Shown here: piece by piece, positions 1-8,287 of the stretch
Layout: every line of letters begins with the position of its first letter
How positions within the stretch are numbered: the stretch's first letter is position 1
Assembly: GCA_009103225.1 (NCBI GenBank)
Contig: RHPI01001921.1
Span: forward strand, 53,894-81,381
DNA: 27,488 nucleotides
Direction of reading: 5' to 3'
From: Chlorokybus atmophyticus
Lineage: Eukaryota; Streptophyta; Chlorokybophyceae; Chlorokybales; Chlorokybaceae
Notes under the pieces: model-generated
Told to the model about the DNA's origin: nothing
What the model saw: the letters and a program-made list of their open reading frames with translations, nothing else
Database searches by the model: none
Made by a program: the position numbers and the translations under genes

Positions 1-486
1 AAGTTTGGGAGCGGGAGCACTGAGTTGGAGGGCTACTGCGACTCGGACTTTGCTGGTGACCTCAACAGCAGGAGGTCCACTACAGGCTACGCCTTCAAGC
101 TGAACGGAGGCGTGGTGAGCTGGAACAGCAGGCTGCAGCCAACAACAGCAGCATCTACATCAGAGGCTGAGTACATGGCAGCGGCAGCAGCAGTGAAGGA
201 GGCACTCTGGCTTCGCAAGCTCATGGCAGACTTGGAGCACCCCATGGCGTGCATCGTCATCAACTGTGACAACCAAGGAGCCATCAAGTTGTTGAAGCAC
301 CCTATCGCCTCGGCAAGGACGAAGCACATTGATGTCATGCATCACTTTGTGCGTGACAGAGTCACAAGGAAGGAGGTGGAGTTCCAGTACTGCAACACCG
401 AGGGCATGCTGGCGGACTTCATGACAAAGCCATTGTCACCACTCAAGTTCAAGACTTGTTGTGCAGGACTTGGCATCTGTGTTTGA
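1..486 (+). CDS. pol: copia polyprotein, C-terminal RNase H fragment
   Basis: The frame is open from the first base of the window, so the upstream part is cut by the edge and not by mutation. It encodes the end of the copia RNase H domain: the CDSDFAGD stretch with catalytic Asp, the SRRSTTGY and SWNSRLQPT motifs, the STSEAEYMA helix with its Glu, CDNQGA with a further Asp, and the closing RTKHIDVMHHFVR segment. In the family this domain degrades RNA in the RNA/DNA hybrid during reverse transcription. The stop is TGA at 484-486, 42 bases before the LTR. No frameshift or stop is seen in the visible part. Confidence 0.95.
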   Translation, partial: KFGSGSTELEGYCDSDFAGDLNSRRSTTGYAFKLNGGVVSWNSRLQPTTAASTSEAEYMAAAAAVKEALWLRKLMADLEHPMACIVINCDNQGAIKLLKHPIASARTKHIDVMHHFVRDRVTRKEVEFQYCNTEGMLADFMTKPLSPLKFKTCCAGLGICV

Positions 487-528
487 CTACAGGAGCAAGC
501 GTTGGAGGTCAAGCTGCTCGTGTGGGAG

Positions 529-952
529 TGTTGAGAGTATTCCTACATACGATCAGCATCGACCCTCCACACAGGAGTAGAAGGTCGTAAGGACGAGCAC
601 TAGGTCCGGACTTAGCAAGATGGCATCGTCGGACCAGACTCCGGACTCCAGACTGGAGCCTTACTAACTGCTTCGTATCTCCGCGTATACTTACTCATAT
701 TAGGCGTGTAAGAGCTTGTTGGAAAGCTCTGGTTGTAAGGAAGACAACACAGCTTAGAGCGCGTCAAACGGCTGAGTATAGCTTACGCAGTGCTTGCAAA
801 CGTAGACGTGTGTGTAACTGGCTGGTATAAGAACCAGCGGACAACTTGTAATAGATGAATGTGATGTGACCTGTGTATGCTCTGGTGGCGGTAGCTCTGT
901 CTCTGTGTGTCTATGCTTGCCTCAGCTACATGTGCATGCTAGTCCTTCAACA
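529..952 (+). repeat. 3' LTR of copia element 1
   Basis: The LTR is 424 bp, starts TGTTGA and ends TCAACA, a perfect 6-bp inverted terminus with the canonical TG...CA ends. It aligns over its full length with both LTRs of the minus-strand element at 3807-8711. A TATAAG box at 826-831 is bracketed by a perfect inverted repeat: GCTGGT at 821-826 and ACCAGC at 833-838. Confidence 0.95.
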
Positions 953-987
953 TGAGTGCACGCTAACTCCCATTTGGGCTGATCGAG

Positions 988-1029
988 CAATGCCTCTGTC
1001 GTACCATGGATGGTACGACAGAGCCATTG
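988..1029. repeat. 42-bp near-perfect palindrome
   Basis: Left arm 988-1007 and right arm 1010-1029 are reverse complements around a GG centre, with one C/C mismatch. The inner 14 bases, CTCTGTCGTACCAT and ATGGTACGACAGAG, match perfectly. A degenerate copy follows at about 1058-1090, and a second perfect hairpin (9-bp arms, ACAACCATT and AATGGTTGT) lies at 1088-1111. The cluster begins 36 bp outside the element 1 LTR and may be the remains of a foldback or MITE-type element. Confidence 0.85.
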
Positions 1030-1328
1030 CACGGCAATCGCTGGGGTTGGACGAGAGATGCCTCTGTCGTATCATAAATGTTGCGACACAACCATTATTA
1101 CCAATGGTTGTACGAAGCATGGATGGCACGAATGCATAAGTCGTACCATCAACCATGGGAGCAAGGACGCACTACAAGTGCGACTCTAGTGCGGGACTCT
1201 AGACGTTCCATAACCGCCTCATTTTCGTTTTCGCGCCTCGTACATTCGGGCCAGCCGGCGGCGGCAGCGTTGGAGGCGGCAGCGCCACTATCAGCTAAAC
1301 AGGCGGCACCCGACTATCAGTTGGAGAG

Positions 1329-3155
1329 ATGCCTCGTGGTCCATCTACAGGTGCACCTCGTCGTAAAGGTCGGCGCCCCAAGTCCACATTGCCCACAGTG
1401 TTCAACCAGGCAACCGTCGCCAACCAATCGCAGCAAGACCCCGCGCTAACGCCCGGCACATCACAACAACTCCACCTGACACCGCAGTCGCAAGGGCAAG
1501 CTAGACTGCATGCGTTCTTGATGCATTGTGCACGTTGCTTCTTGCTCAACTTCTAACTTGGATGCTTGCTTCTTTCATGACTAGCACAGTGACTCACTGC
1601 ATGCGTTCAAGATACACTGTGCACGTTGTTCTTCTTTTGCAACTGTGAGGGTTGCATCTTTCATGGCTGGCAGCATGACTCATGTGGTTGTGCTTGCAGA
1701 GGGTCGATTGGAACCCCCAACCCAAACGCATTTGGCCGTGACGTGGCAACCTCGGCCGTCAGCAACCCTTCCCCAAGCAAGTGGAAGATTGGCAACGAGG
1801 TAAGCACTGTGTGACACTGTGACACTGTGTGTATGTGTGTAACGGATTGTTCTTCTGTGGACAGCATTTGCGAGATGCCGTCGTCGAAGTCATAAACGGC
1901 CACTGGGTAGAGAGCCATGTTTATCCCAAGGAGGACACTACTCGTAACGTCATGTGTCAGGTGCTGTGAATGCTTCATGACCGCACTGCACCGTGACACT
2001 GACCAACCTGCCCGTGACAGGTAGTTGGCTTCGACCATGATGATGAGGCCGATGCGGCCAAGTTCTATGAGGTGTATTGGACTCCCAAAAAGTGCCCCTT
2101 CCACTGGAGTGTCGCCCTGAAGAAAGCTACGCAGGTCCGGTCTGAGAACGTCACCAAGATCAAGCATGTCCTTAAGAAGGAGTACAAGTGGACACTGTTT
2201 AACAGCAACAAGCGCAAGTGAGTTGGGTCCCTCACCACCATGTCTGCTATGCAACACTGCCTTCTTACTCAGCCTCCATACACACGTACTCATCTCGCCT
2301 ATTGTAACCGATTCAATCAGGCACATCGACGCCCTAATGGACCCCGAGACCCAAAAAGCCCCGATGCGCAACGCGCTCCAAAGTAAGTCACAGGCACTAT
2401 TCTAGCCTAGTGCAGGCTCAACTTGAACTATCTATTTCGTGCCTAATGCCTTGTCGGTATGACTGTTGCAAACAAGTCATGGCGGAGATTAGAGGTGACC
2501 GACACTGCAGACCCAGAGCGGAGGAGATACATCCATGAATGGGGCAATCCCATAATCTGGCAAATGATCGTGCAATGCTGGTCTTACGCCGTCACTACAC
2601 CTGGTCGCCGGCAGCTGACAGTCAACCACCTCGCATACCTGTTGCTTACGGTGAGCACTCTGAACTCCATCATTAGCAATTCAGGAACGCTGTAGCCCCA
2701 AACTACAGGCTTGCAGACGCGTTGCAGTGAATAGTGGCTTTCTATGCCACTAAGACATGCCTGTAAACTACGCAGGTGGAGCGCATCCTAAAGGGCAAGG
2801 ATGGAGACCCTCTCCTAGCTGCCAGCATAGATACACATGAAGAGTAACTCAGCGACATCAAAACCATGATCATGTCAATGAAGCGGGAGATTAGGCAACG
2901 GTACGCAGCCCTCCAGCCATTCCCCCTTGTGAAACGCCGCACTGCATCTTGTGTTGAATACCTGAAAGATCCCAATTGGCGCCGGCCGCAAGAGACAGCA
3001 GCTCGTGACCCGCTCGCTGAGGCAGAACGGCATTTGATTGGCTGGCACAACCGTTTGAGGAGGAAAAGCAAGCTCCGGCGTCTCCTCCACAGGCCCCAGC
3101 GCGTGGTGCTTTGTTCCGTAATGACGAGATCAGCGATGATGGAGAGGAGCTGTAG
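1329..3155 (+). CDS. unrecognised multi-exon gene, probably decaying
   Basis: Family not recognised. The first exon (from ATG 1329) starts with a basic, AT-hook-like segment (PRRKGRRPK) followed by a Gln/Thr/Pro-rich stretch; its 3' edge is unclear. Well-supported exons follow with matching phases: 1700-1799, 1865-1960, 2021-2217 and 2321-2382, with good donors (GTAAGC, GTGCTG, GTGAGT, GTAAGT) and CAG acceptors. They encode a compact region including the stretches INGHWVESHVYPKED and FDHDDEADAAKFYEVYW. A further exon-like block at 2477-2650 and one from 2776 read well, but the junction 2382/2477 is out of phase unless a GC donor at 2392 is used. An in-frame TAA lies at 2845-2847 and the same frame stays open beyond it. 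A plausible acidic C-terminus (DEISDDGEEL, stop 3153-3155) is in another frame. Either more introns exist or this is a pseudogene. It sits between two copia copies. Confidence 0.45.
1506..1682. repeat. tandem duplication, about 90 bp, two copies
   Basis: Copy 1 (1506-1596) and copy 2 (1597-1682) both start CTGCATGCGTTC and end with TGACTCA. They share GTGCACGTTG and TTTCATG blocks, with several small gaps between. The pair fills most of the first intron of the gene at 1329-3155. Confidence 0.75.
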
Positions 3156-3460
3156 CGCAGTTGGTCCGTTTAGCTGGTAGTGTACATAGCTACAAGGCTC
3201 TTGTGACTAAGTGTTGTGCATCTTAAACCAGCTCAGTCAATTGTCATTATGCTCATGCACATCAATACTTGCATCCCTATGATATACAACAGAACTGCAT
3301 TCGAGTCACATAATCGAACTACAAGCCTTGGCAAGTGACTGAAAGACACTGTACATATTTCAGGTACATGTACACAGCACAGGCACATAACAATGCTGGA
3401 AGTCAGTGACAGTCGCGTGTAGTTAAGCTATGCAAATACATATGCCGACAGTTAGGCATT
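3156..3460. other. no gene seen
   Basis: About 300 bp, AT-leaning, with no convincing reading frame, RNA gene or repeat. It leads into the 53-bp minisatellite. Confidence 0.6.
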
Positions 3461-3806
3461 AGTCACCTTCAGTTGTTAAAGAATGCCTTATTTTGTCGAT
3501 AATTACCTAGTTGGTGCTTGTGAATTAGGCTTAGTCGCCTGCGCTGGACTGGTGTGTAACCTGCAGGTGCCTGTCACATAGGCTGAGTCACCTAAGTAAG
3601 ACTGATGTGTAACTTACAGGTGCCCGTTGATTAGTTGTAGTCACCTAATAAGGCCAGATGTGTAACTAACAGTTGCCTGTAAATTACACAAAGTCATTTG
3701 TTAAGGCCTGATGTGTGACTAACAGGTTCCCTTTAATTATATAAAGTCACCTGTTAAGGCCTGATAGGTAACTAACAGGCGCCTGTTAGTTAGGCATAGT
3801 CAACTG
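3461..3806. repeat. degenerate 53-bp minisatellite, split by copia element 2
   Basis: Five units of exactly 53 bp start at 3533, 3586, 3639, 3692 and 3745, each opening with AGTC(A/G)CCT or a close variant and containing TGTGTAACTAACAGG-like and CCTGTTAATTAGG-like blocks. A longer unit (72 bp) starts at 3461 and another degenerate end lies before it. The next unit starts at 3798, is cut after nine bases by the retrotransposon at 3807, and resumes at 8712 (TTAAAGACTAGACTGTAAC after the duplicated AACTG), fading by about 8775. Confidence 0.9.
3802..3806. repeat. target-site duplication of copia element 2 (AACTG)
   Basis: AACTG at 3802-3806 directly precedes the left LTR, and AACTG at 8712-8716 directly follows the right LTR. 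Five bp is the usual copia duplication length. Removing the element and one AACTG restores a continuous minisatellite unit, which confirms the borders. Confidence 0.97.
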
Positions 3807-4230
3807 TGTTGAAGGACTAGCATGCACATGTAGCTGAGGCAAGCATGGATACACACGGACAGAGCTACCGCCACCAGAGCATACACAAGTCACATCACAT
3901 TCATCTATTACAAGTTGTCCGCTGGTTCTTATACCAGCCAGTTACACACACGTCTACGTTTGCAAGCACTGCGTAAGCTATACTCAGCCTTTTGACGCGC
4001 TCTAAGCTGCGTTGTCTTTCTCACAACCAGAGCTTTCCAACAAGCTCTTACACGCCTAATATGAGTAAGTATACGCGGAGATACGAAGCAGTTAGTAAGG
4101 CTCCAGTCTGGAGTCCGGAGTCTGGTCCGACGATGCCATCTTGCTAAGTCCGGACCTAGTGCTCGTCCTTACGACCTTCTACTCCTGTGTGGAGGGTCGA
4201 TGCTGATCGTATGTAGGAATACTCTCAACA
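3807..4230 (-). repeat. 3' LTR of copia element 2
   Basis: 424 bp, TGTTGA...TCAACA. Using the element 1 LTR as the outgroup, three of the eight differences from the partner LTR are private to this copy. Confidence 0.97.
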
Positions 4231-4237
4231 CTCCCAC
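4231..4237 (-). promoter_or_regulatory. polypurine tract, plus-strand primer
   Basis: On the minus strand GTGGGAG directly abuts the 3' LTR. It is a short, impure purine run in the expected place for plus-strand DNA priming; element 1 has the same GTGGGAG at 522-528. Confidence 0.6.
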
Positions 4238-4272
4238 GCGAGCAGCTTGACCTCCAACGCTTGCTCCTGTAG

Positions 4273-7200
4273 TCAAACACAGATGCCAAGTCCTGCACAA
4301 CAAGTCTTGAACTTGAGTGGTGACAATGGCTTTGTCATGAAGTCCGCCAGCATGCCCTCGGTGTTGCAGTACTGGAACTCCACCTCCTTCCTTGTGACTC
4401 TGTCACGCACAAAGTGATGCATGACATCAATGTGCTTCGTCCTTGCCGAGGCGATAGGGTGCTTCAACAACTTGATGGCTCCTTGGTTGTCACAGTTGAT
4501 GACGATGCACGCCATGGGGTGCTCCAAGTCTGCCATGAGCTTGCGAAGCCAGAGTGCCTCCTTCACTGCTGCTGCCGCTGCCATGTACTCAGCCTCTGAT
4601 GTAGATGCTGCTGTTGTTGGCTGCAGCCTGCTGTTCCAGCTCACCACGCCTCCGTTCAGCTTGAAGACGTAGCCTGTAGTGGACCTCCTGCTGTTGAGGT
4701 CACCAGCAAAGTCCGAGTCGCAGTAGCCCTCCAACTCAGTGCTCCCGCTCCCAAACTTGATGCCAACTGTTGCGCTCCCAGCAACATAGCGTAGTACTCC
4801 CTTTGCTGCTCTCCAGTGCTCCATGCTCGGTGCAGACATGTAGCGAGCAAGTACTCCCACAGCATGTGCAACATCGGGACGTGTGCACACTGCCAGATAG
4901 AGCATGCTGCCTACCAGCTCACCATATGGATACTGAGCCTTGTCGAGTACCTCCTCATCCTTTGCCTTGATGAGGGCAGTGCCAAGTGCCAACGGTGTGG
5001 TCTTGGTCTTCGCTTCAGTGAGCCCAAACTTGGTGACGAGTCTTCTCACCATCTGCTCCTGACTGATCTTGATTGTGCGAGCCGCCCTGTCGCGCTCAAT
5101 CACCATGCCAAGGAACCACTTGGCCTCTCCAAGATCACGAACTGAGAATGCTTGCTGTAGAGCAAGTTTCGTCTCCTGCAGGTGGTGCACCTGCCTGGCG
5201 GTGATGATGATATCATCAACATACACGAGCAGCCAGACCTTGTTGTCTGCATGGATGAAGAGCCCAGGGTCTGCAGAGGATGCGGTGAAGCCAAGTGCCT
5301 CCAGCTCTTTGGTGAGCTTGATGTGCCACATACGCGGTGCCTGTCGCAGCCCGTACAGTGCCTTGATCAGCTTGCACGCTGTGCCTCTCTCCCCTTCTTC
5401 ATATCCAGGTGGTTGCTCGATGAAGATCTCCTCCTCCAGCTCTCCGTAGAGGAAGGCAGTCTTCACATCCAGGTGATGCAGCTCTAGGTCTTCAGCAGCA
5501 ACCATAGCTAGCAGTGCACGGAAGGTGGTATGCTTACTTGCAGGTGCAAACACTTCGTTGAAGTCCACACCTTCCTGCTGCAAGAAGCCCTTTGCCACCA
5601 GTCTTGCCTTGTAGCGCTCAATGTTGCCCTGACCATCACGCTTCACCTTGAAGACCCATTTCACTGGAATGGTCTTCACTCCTTGCGGTAACTGCTCCAG
5701 TGACCAAGTGTTGTTGGCATGGAGTGACGCAATCTCCTCGTCCATAGCACGCTGCCATTGCTCCGCATCTGGTGCTAACAATGCCTCCTCGTAGGTGCTT
5801 GGCTCCTCATTCTGCACACTGGCGACGTGTGCCTTGTGTAGGAAGTCAGGTGCCTTTCTCTCCCTCACTGGGTATCTCCGAGCTGCGTGCTCCTGCTGCA
5901 GGTGCGACTGCTTGTCTGCTACAGTGGAGTCCTGCTCACCCTTATCGTCGATGATGGCCTTGCCTGTAGCCTCCACTGTTTCAGGATGCTCCGGCTGTGC
6001 TTCATCTTCAGGAAAGAAGCCTGCTTCTGGTTGTGATAATCCCTCGTGGAAAACCACCTCTCTGCTCACGATGATCTTCTGAGTGTCCTCGAGCAAGATC
6101 CTGTAAGCCTTGGAACCCGGTTCATAGCCAACGAAGATGCCCTTCTTGCTGACCGGCTCCAGCTTGTGCCTGAGCTGTTTAGGCACTAGTGCATATGCCG
6201 TGCATCCAAACACACGCATACCACTCACATCTGGTGTGGCTCCATAGAAGTGCTCCCACGGAGTCTTCTGCTCTGAGCTCACCGGAGACCTGTTGCGGAT
6301 GTAGTTGGCAGTGAGTACCGCCTCCTTCCACAAACTGTCTTCCATCTTTGTGTCGTTGAGCATGGCTCGAACACGCTCCAAGAGTGTCCTGTTGAGGCGT
6401 TCAGCTGCTCCATTCTGCTGCGGGGTGTAGGGTGCCGTTGTCTCGTGGCGTATGCCCTTGCTGGCGAAGAACTCCTTCAACTCCTTGTTGATGTACTCCC
6501 CTCCTCGATCACTCCTCATTGCCTTCATCTTGTTGCCAGACTGGGTCTCCAACAAGGCCACAACTGTGCGCACAGCTCCAGCAACTTCTGACTTGAGCGT
6601 CAATGGAAAGATGATGGACAGCTTGCTGTAGTCGTCGAGGAATGTAGCAAAGTACCTGGCCCCTCCCTTCGCCACAATGCGCATAGGGCCACAGACATCC
6701 ATGTGCACAAGCTCGCAAGGATGCTGACTGCTAGAAGAGGATGATGGGAATGGCATAGCATGCTGCTTTGCAACCAGGCATGGTTCACAAAGTGCACCTG
6801 ATGCTGTCTTGAGTTCTTCTGTGCTGAGATGGATGCCCTTGACCATCTTCTCAGCGACAAGGCGAGTGAGGTTGACGTAGCTGAGATGCCCGAACCTTCG
6901 ATGCCACAATGTTGGCGACTCCTTGTCCTTCACCACCATGGCTTGAATGTCTCTGTCTTGAGGCTGCTCCACGTGGTAGAGCCCTCCCGGATCAGCGATT
7001 CCAACCATGTGCACGACCCCATCAAGGATGACTGAGCAGCCACCCTTCCGAAATAGGATCTCCGCGCCTAAGCGCTCCGCAACCCTCACAGAGAATAGAC
7101 TCGCAATAGCCTTAGGAACATGCAGGACGTTGCGTAACAACACCTCGCGTAGTGTGTTACCAACCTTGCACTGGAGTCGTACGTTGCCAACTCCCTCAGC

Positions 7201-8160
7201 CACCAGTACTTCGCCACCGAAGCCCGCCACCTTGATTGTGGACGTCAGCTTCCTGTAGCCCTCCATCACCTCCTTGTTTGGTGTGAGATGACGATCGCAG
7301 CCAGAGTCCACCACCCAGAAAGCTGTGCCCGCCCTCGAACTGGATGCAGTGAAGGCGACATGTTTCTCCTTGTGTTGGTGCTCGTTGCCGCTGTTGCTGG
7401 TGCTTGCTCTAGGTTGCCCCTGTTGTTTCTTCCTACAGTCCTTCACAATGTGCCCCTTCCAACCACACCAGTGGCATGTGAGGTCTTTGTGACGAGGATT
7501 GCCTGGCTTGTTGCCCTTGTACTTCTCTTCATGGTTGCTCTTCTTTGCGTGCTTGCCGGTGTAGAAGGCGACGGCATCCGCTTGCTCGTCCTTCTTCACA
7601 ACCCTCTGCTCCACGGTGAGCAGCTTCGGTAGCACATCGTCCAACGTCAACTCCGATGATGACGTCTCCAGCAGGGTTGCGACGACCTCGTACTCTGCTG
7701 GTAGCCCTGCAACAATGGCCAGCACTACCTCCGTCTCCCCCATGTTGTGGCCGACGTTGATGAGGTCCGCCCACAGCTCTCTCGCGCGCGCAACATACTT
7801 TGTGATGGGTTCTGCTGCCTCCTTCCTGAGTGCGCTGAGCTGCTTGCGTAGATGCAACTTTCTGGCATTGTTCTTGGCTCTGAAAACGGCTGATAGCTTT
7901 TCCCAAGCTTGTCTACCATCTTCACATGCAGTGAGCATGGGAAAGTGATGCGGTTTGCTGTTCAACACAAGCAAAGAGTGTGCTTCTGCTGAATGCTCTG
8001 ACCACACAGTGTTCGCTCCTGGTGTTGGTGGTGGTGCCTTCGGATCAACGTACTTCCACACCTTCTTGTGGATGAGCAAGGCCTTCATCTCCACGCACCA
8101 TGTGTTGTAGTTGTCGGTGTCCAGCTTTGCAATCTGCCCCTTGTCGTAGGTCGCCTCCAT
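4273..8160 (-). CDS. gag-pol: copia gag-pol polyprotein
   Basis: One frame encodes all retrotransposition proteins, as is usual for copia. The start is taken at the ATG whose protein opens MEATYDKGQIAKLD (1,295 aa), because an upstream in-frame ATG at 8242-8244 would translate through tRNA-complementary leader sequence; the longer form would be 1,323 aa. Domains in order (numbered from the upstream ATG): UBN2-type Gag; CCHC zinc knuckle CHWCGWKGHIVKDC near 255-268; aspartic protease with VVDSGCD near 311; integrase with an HHCC finger (LWHRRFGHLS...CEPC) and DDE catalytic core (HMDVCGP, RSDRGGEY, PYTPQQNGAAERLNR); reverse transcriptase with KARLVAKG, LDVKTAFLYG, LYGLRQAPR and the YVDD active site near 1010; RNase H from about 1150. 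The length is normal for the family and every catalytic motif is present. The protease motif reads DSGCD, where DSGA is more usual. Products act in virus-like particles and then in the nucleus. Confidence 0.97.
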   Translation of the reverse strand: MEATYDKGQIAKLDTDNYNTWCVEMKALLIHKKVWKYVDPKAPPPTPGANTVWSEHSAEAHSLLVLNSKPHHFPMLTACEDGRQAWEKLSAVFRAKNNARKLHLRKQLSALRKEAAEPITKYVARARELWADLINVGHNMGETEVVLAIVAGLPAEYEVVATLLETSSSELTLDDVLPKLLTVEQRVVKKDEQADAVAFYTGKHAKKSNHEEKYKGNKPGNPRHKDLTCHWCGWKGHIVKDCRKKQQGQPRASTSNSGNEHQHKEKHVAFTASSSRAGTAFWVVDSGCDRHLTPNKEVMEGYRKLTSTIKVAGFGGEVLVAEGVGNVRLQCKVGNTLREVLLRNVLHVPKAIASLFSVRVAERLGAEILFRKGGCSVILDGVVHMVGIADPGGLYHVEQPQDRDIQAMVVKDKESPTLWHRRFGHLSYVNLTRLVAEKMVKGIHLSTEELKTASGALCEPCLVAKQHAMPFPSSSSSSQHPCELVHMDVCGPMRIVAKGGARYFATFLDDYSKLSIIFPLTLKSEVAGAVRTVVALLETQSGNKMKAMRSDRGGEYINKELKEFFASKGIRHETTAPYTPQQNGAAERLNRTLLERVRAMLNDTKMEDSLWKEAVLTANYIRNRSPVSSEQKTPWEHFYGATPDVSGMRVFGCTAYALVPKQLRHKLEPVSKKGIFVGYEPGSKAYRILLEDTQKIIVSREVVFHEGLSQPEAGFFPEDEAQPEHPETVEATGKAIIDDKGEQDSTVADKQSHLQQEHAARRYPVRERKAPDFLHKAHVASVQNEEPSTYEEALLAPDAEQWQRAMDEEIASLHANNTWSLEQLPQGVKTIPVKWVFKVKRDGQGNIERYKARLVAKGFLQQEGVDFNEVFAPASKHTTFRALLAMVAAEDLELHHLDVKTAFLYGELEEEIFIEQPPGYEEGERGTACKLIKALYGLRQAPRMWHIKLTKELEALGFTASSADPGLFIHADNKVWLLVYVDDIIITARQVHHLQETKLALQQAFSVRDLGEAKWFLGMVIERDRAARTIKISQEQMVRRLVTKFGLTEAKTKTTPLALGTALIKAKDEEVLDKAQYPYGELVGSMLYLAVCTRPDVAHAVGVLARYMSAPSMEHWRAAKGVLRYVAGSATVGIKFGSGSTELEGYCDSDFAGDLNSRRSTTGYVFKLNGGVVSWNSRLQPTTAASTSEAEYMAAAAAVKEALWLRKLMADLEHPMACIVINCDNQGAIKLLKHPIASARTKHIDVMHHFVRDRVTRKEVEFQYCNTEGMLADFMTKPLSPLKFKTCCAGLGICV

Positions 8161-8197
8161 TTCTGTCGAGCCTGCCTTTCTTGCAGTTGACACCCAA

Positions 8198-8210
8198 GGC
8201 TCTGCTACCA
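8198..8210 (-). other. second stretch complementary to initiator tRNA-Met (3' acceptor end)
   Basis: On the minus strand the leader reads TGGTAGCAGAGCC. This complements the 3' end (including CCA) of initiator tRNA-Met: one mismatch to the plant tRNA (TGGTATCAGAGCC expected), and none over TGGTAGCAGAG to tRNAs ending CUCUGCUA-CCA. It begins 77 nt from the LTR, where classical plant copia elements have this site next to the LTR. A role is inferred only. Confidence 0.5.
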
Positions 8211-8273
8211 ACAAGCTACCGTAGTGTAGAACTACTATGCACACAAGCTAGTCTCACACTCCTCAAGCGTAGT

Positions 8274-8287
8274 GTGGGCCCATAACC
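8274..8287 (-). promoter_or_regulatory. primer-binding site for a half initiator tRNA-Met
   Basis: The 14 bases next to the 5' LTR read, on the plus strand, GTGGGCCCATAACC. This equals positions 27-40 of plant-type initiator tRNA-Met: stem GTGGG, loop CCCATAA with anticodon CAT, then CC. Minus-strand synthesis would start from a tRNA cut just 3' of the anticodon loop, the mechanism established for Drosophila copia and yeast Ty5. The match is exact and ends precisely at the LTR border. Confidence 0.85.

Larger units (their letters stand above)
1..952 (+). mobile_element. Ty1/copia LTR retrotransposon, 3' part (element 1)
   Basis: The window opens inside the pol gene of a copia element that runs off the left edge. 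Visible are the RNase H end of the polyprotein, a short untranslated tract with a purine-rich GTGGGAG just before the LTR, and a complete 3' LTR. The RNase H protein differs from that of the complete element at 3807-8711 by one residue in the shared region (Ala here, Val there), so both belong to one family. The bases after the LTR are TGAGT; the matching left flank lies outside the window, so the target duplication cannot be checked. Confidence 0.95.

Noticed and set aside
1661-2371. 236-aa open frame on the minus strand
   Set aside because: It is antisense to the phased, spliced plus-strand exons, which have proper splice sites and more protein-like sequence.
3533-3797. CRISPR-like regular spacing
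   Set aside because: The whole 53-bp unit repeats with drift; there are no conserved repeats separated by unique spacers, and the DNA is eukaryotic.
7288-7632. Hydrophobic open frame on the plus strand inside the copia element
   Set aside because: It lies opposite the gag-protease coding sequence and is a shadow of it.
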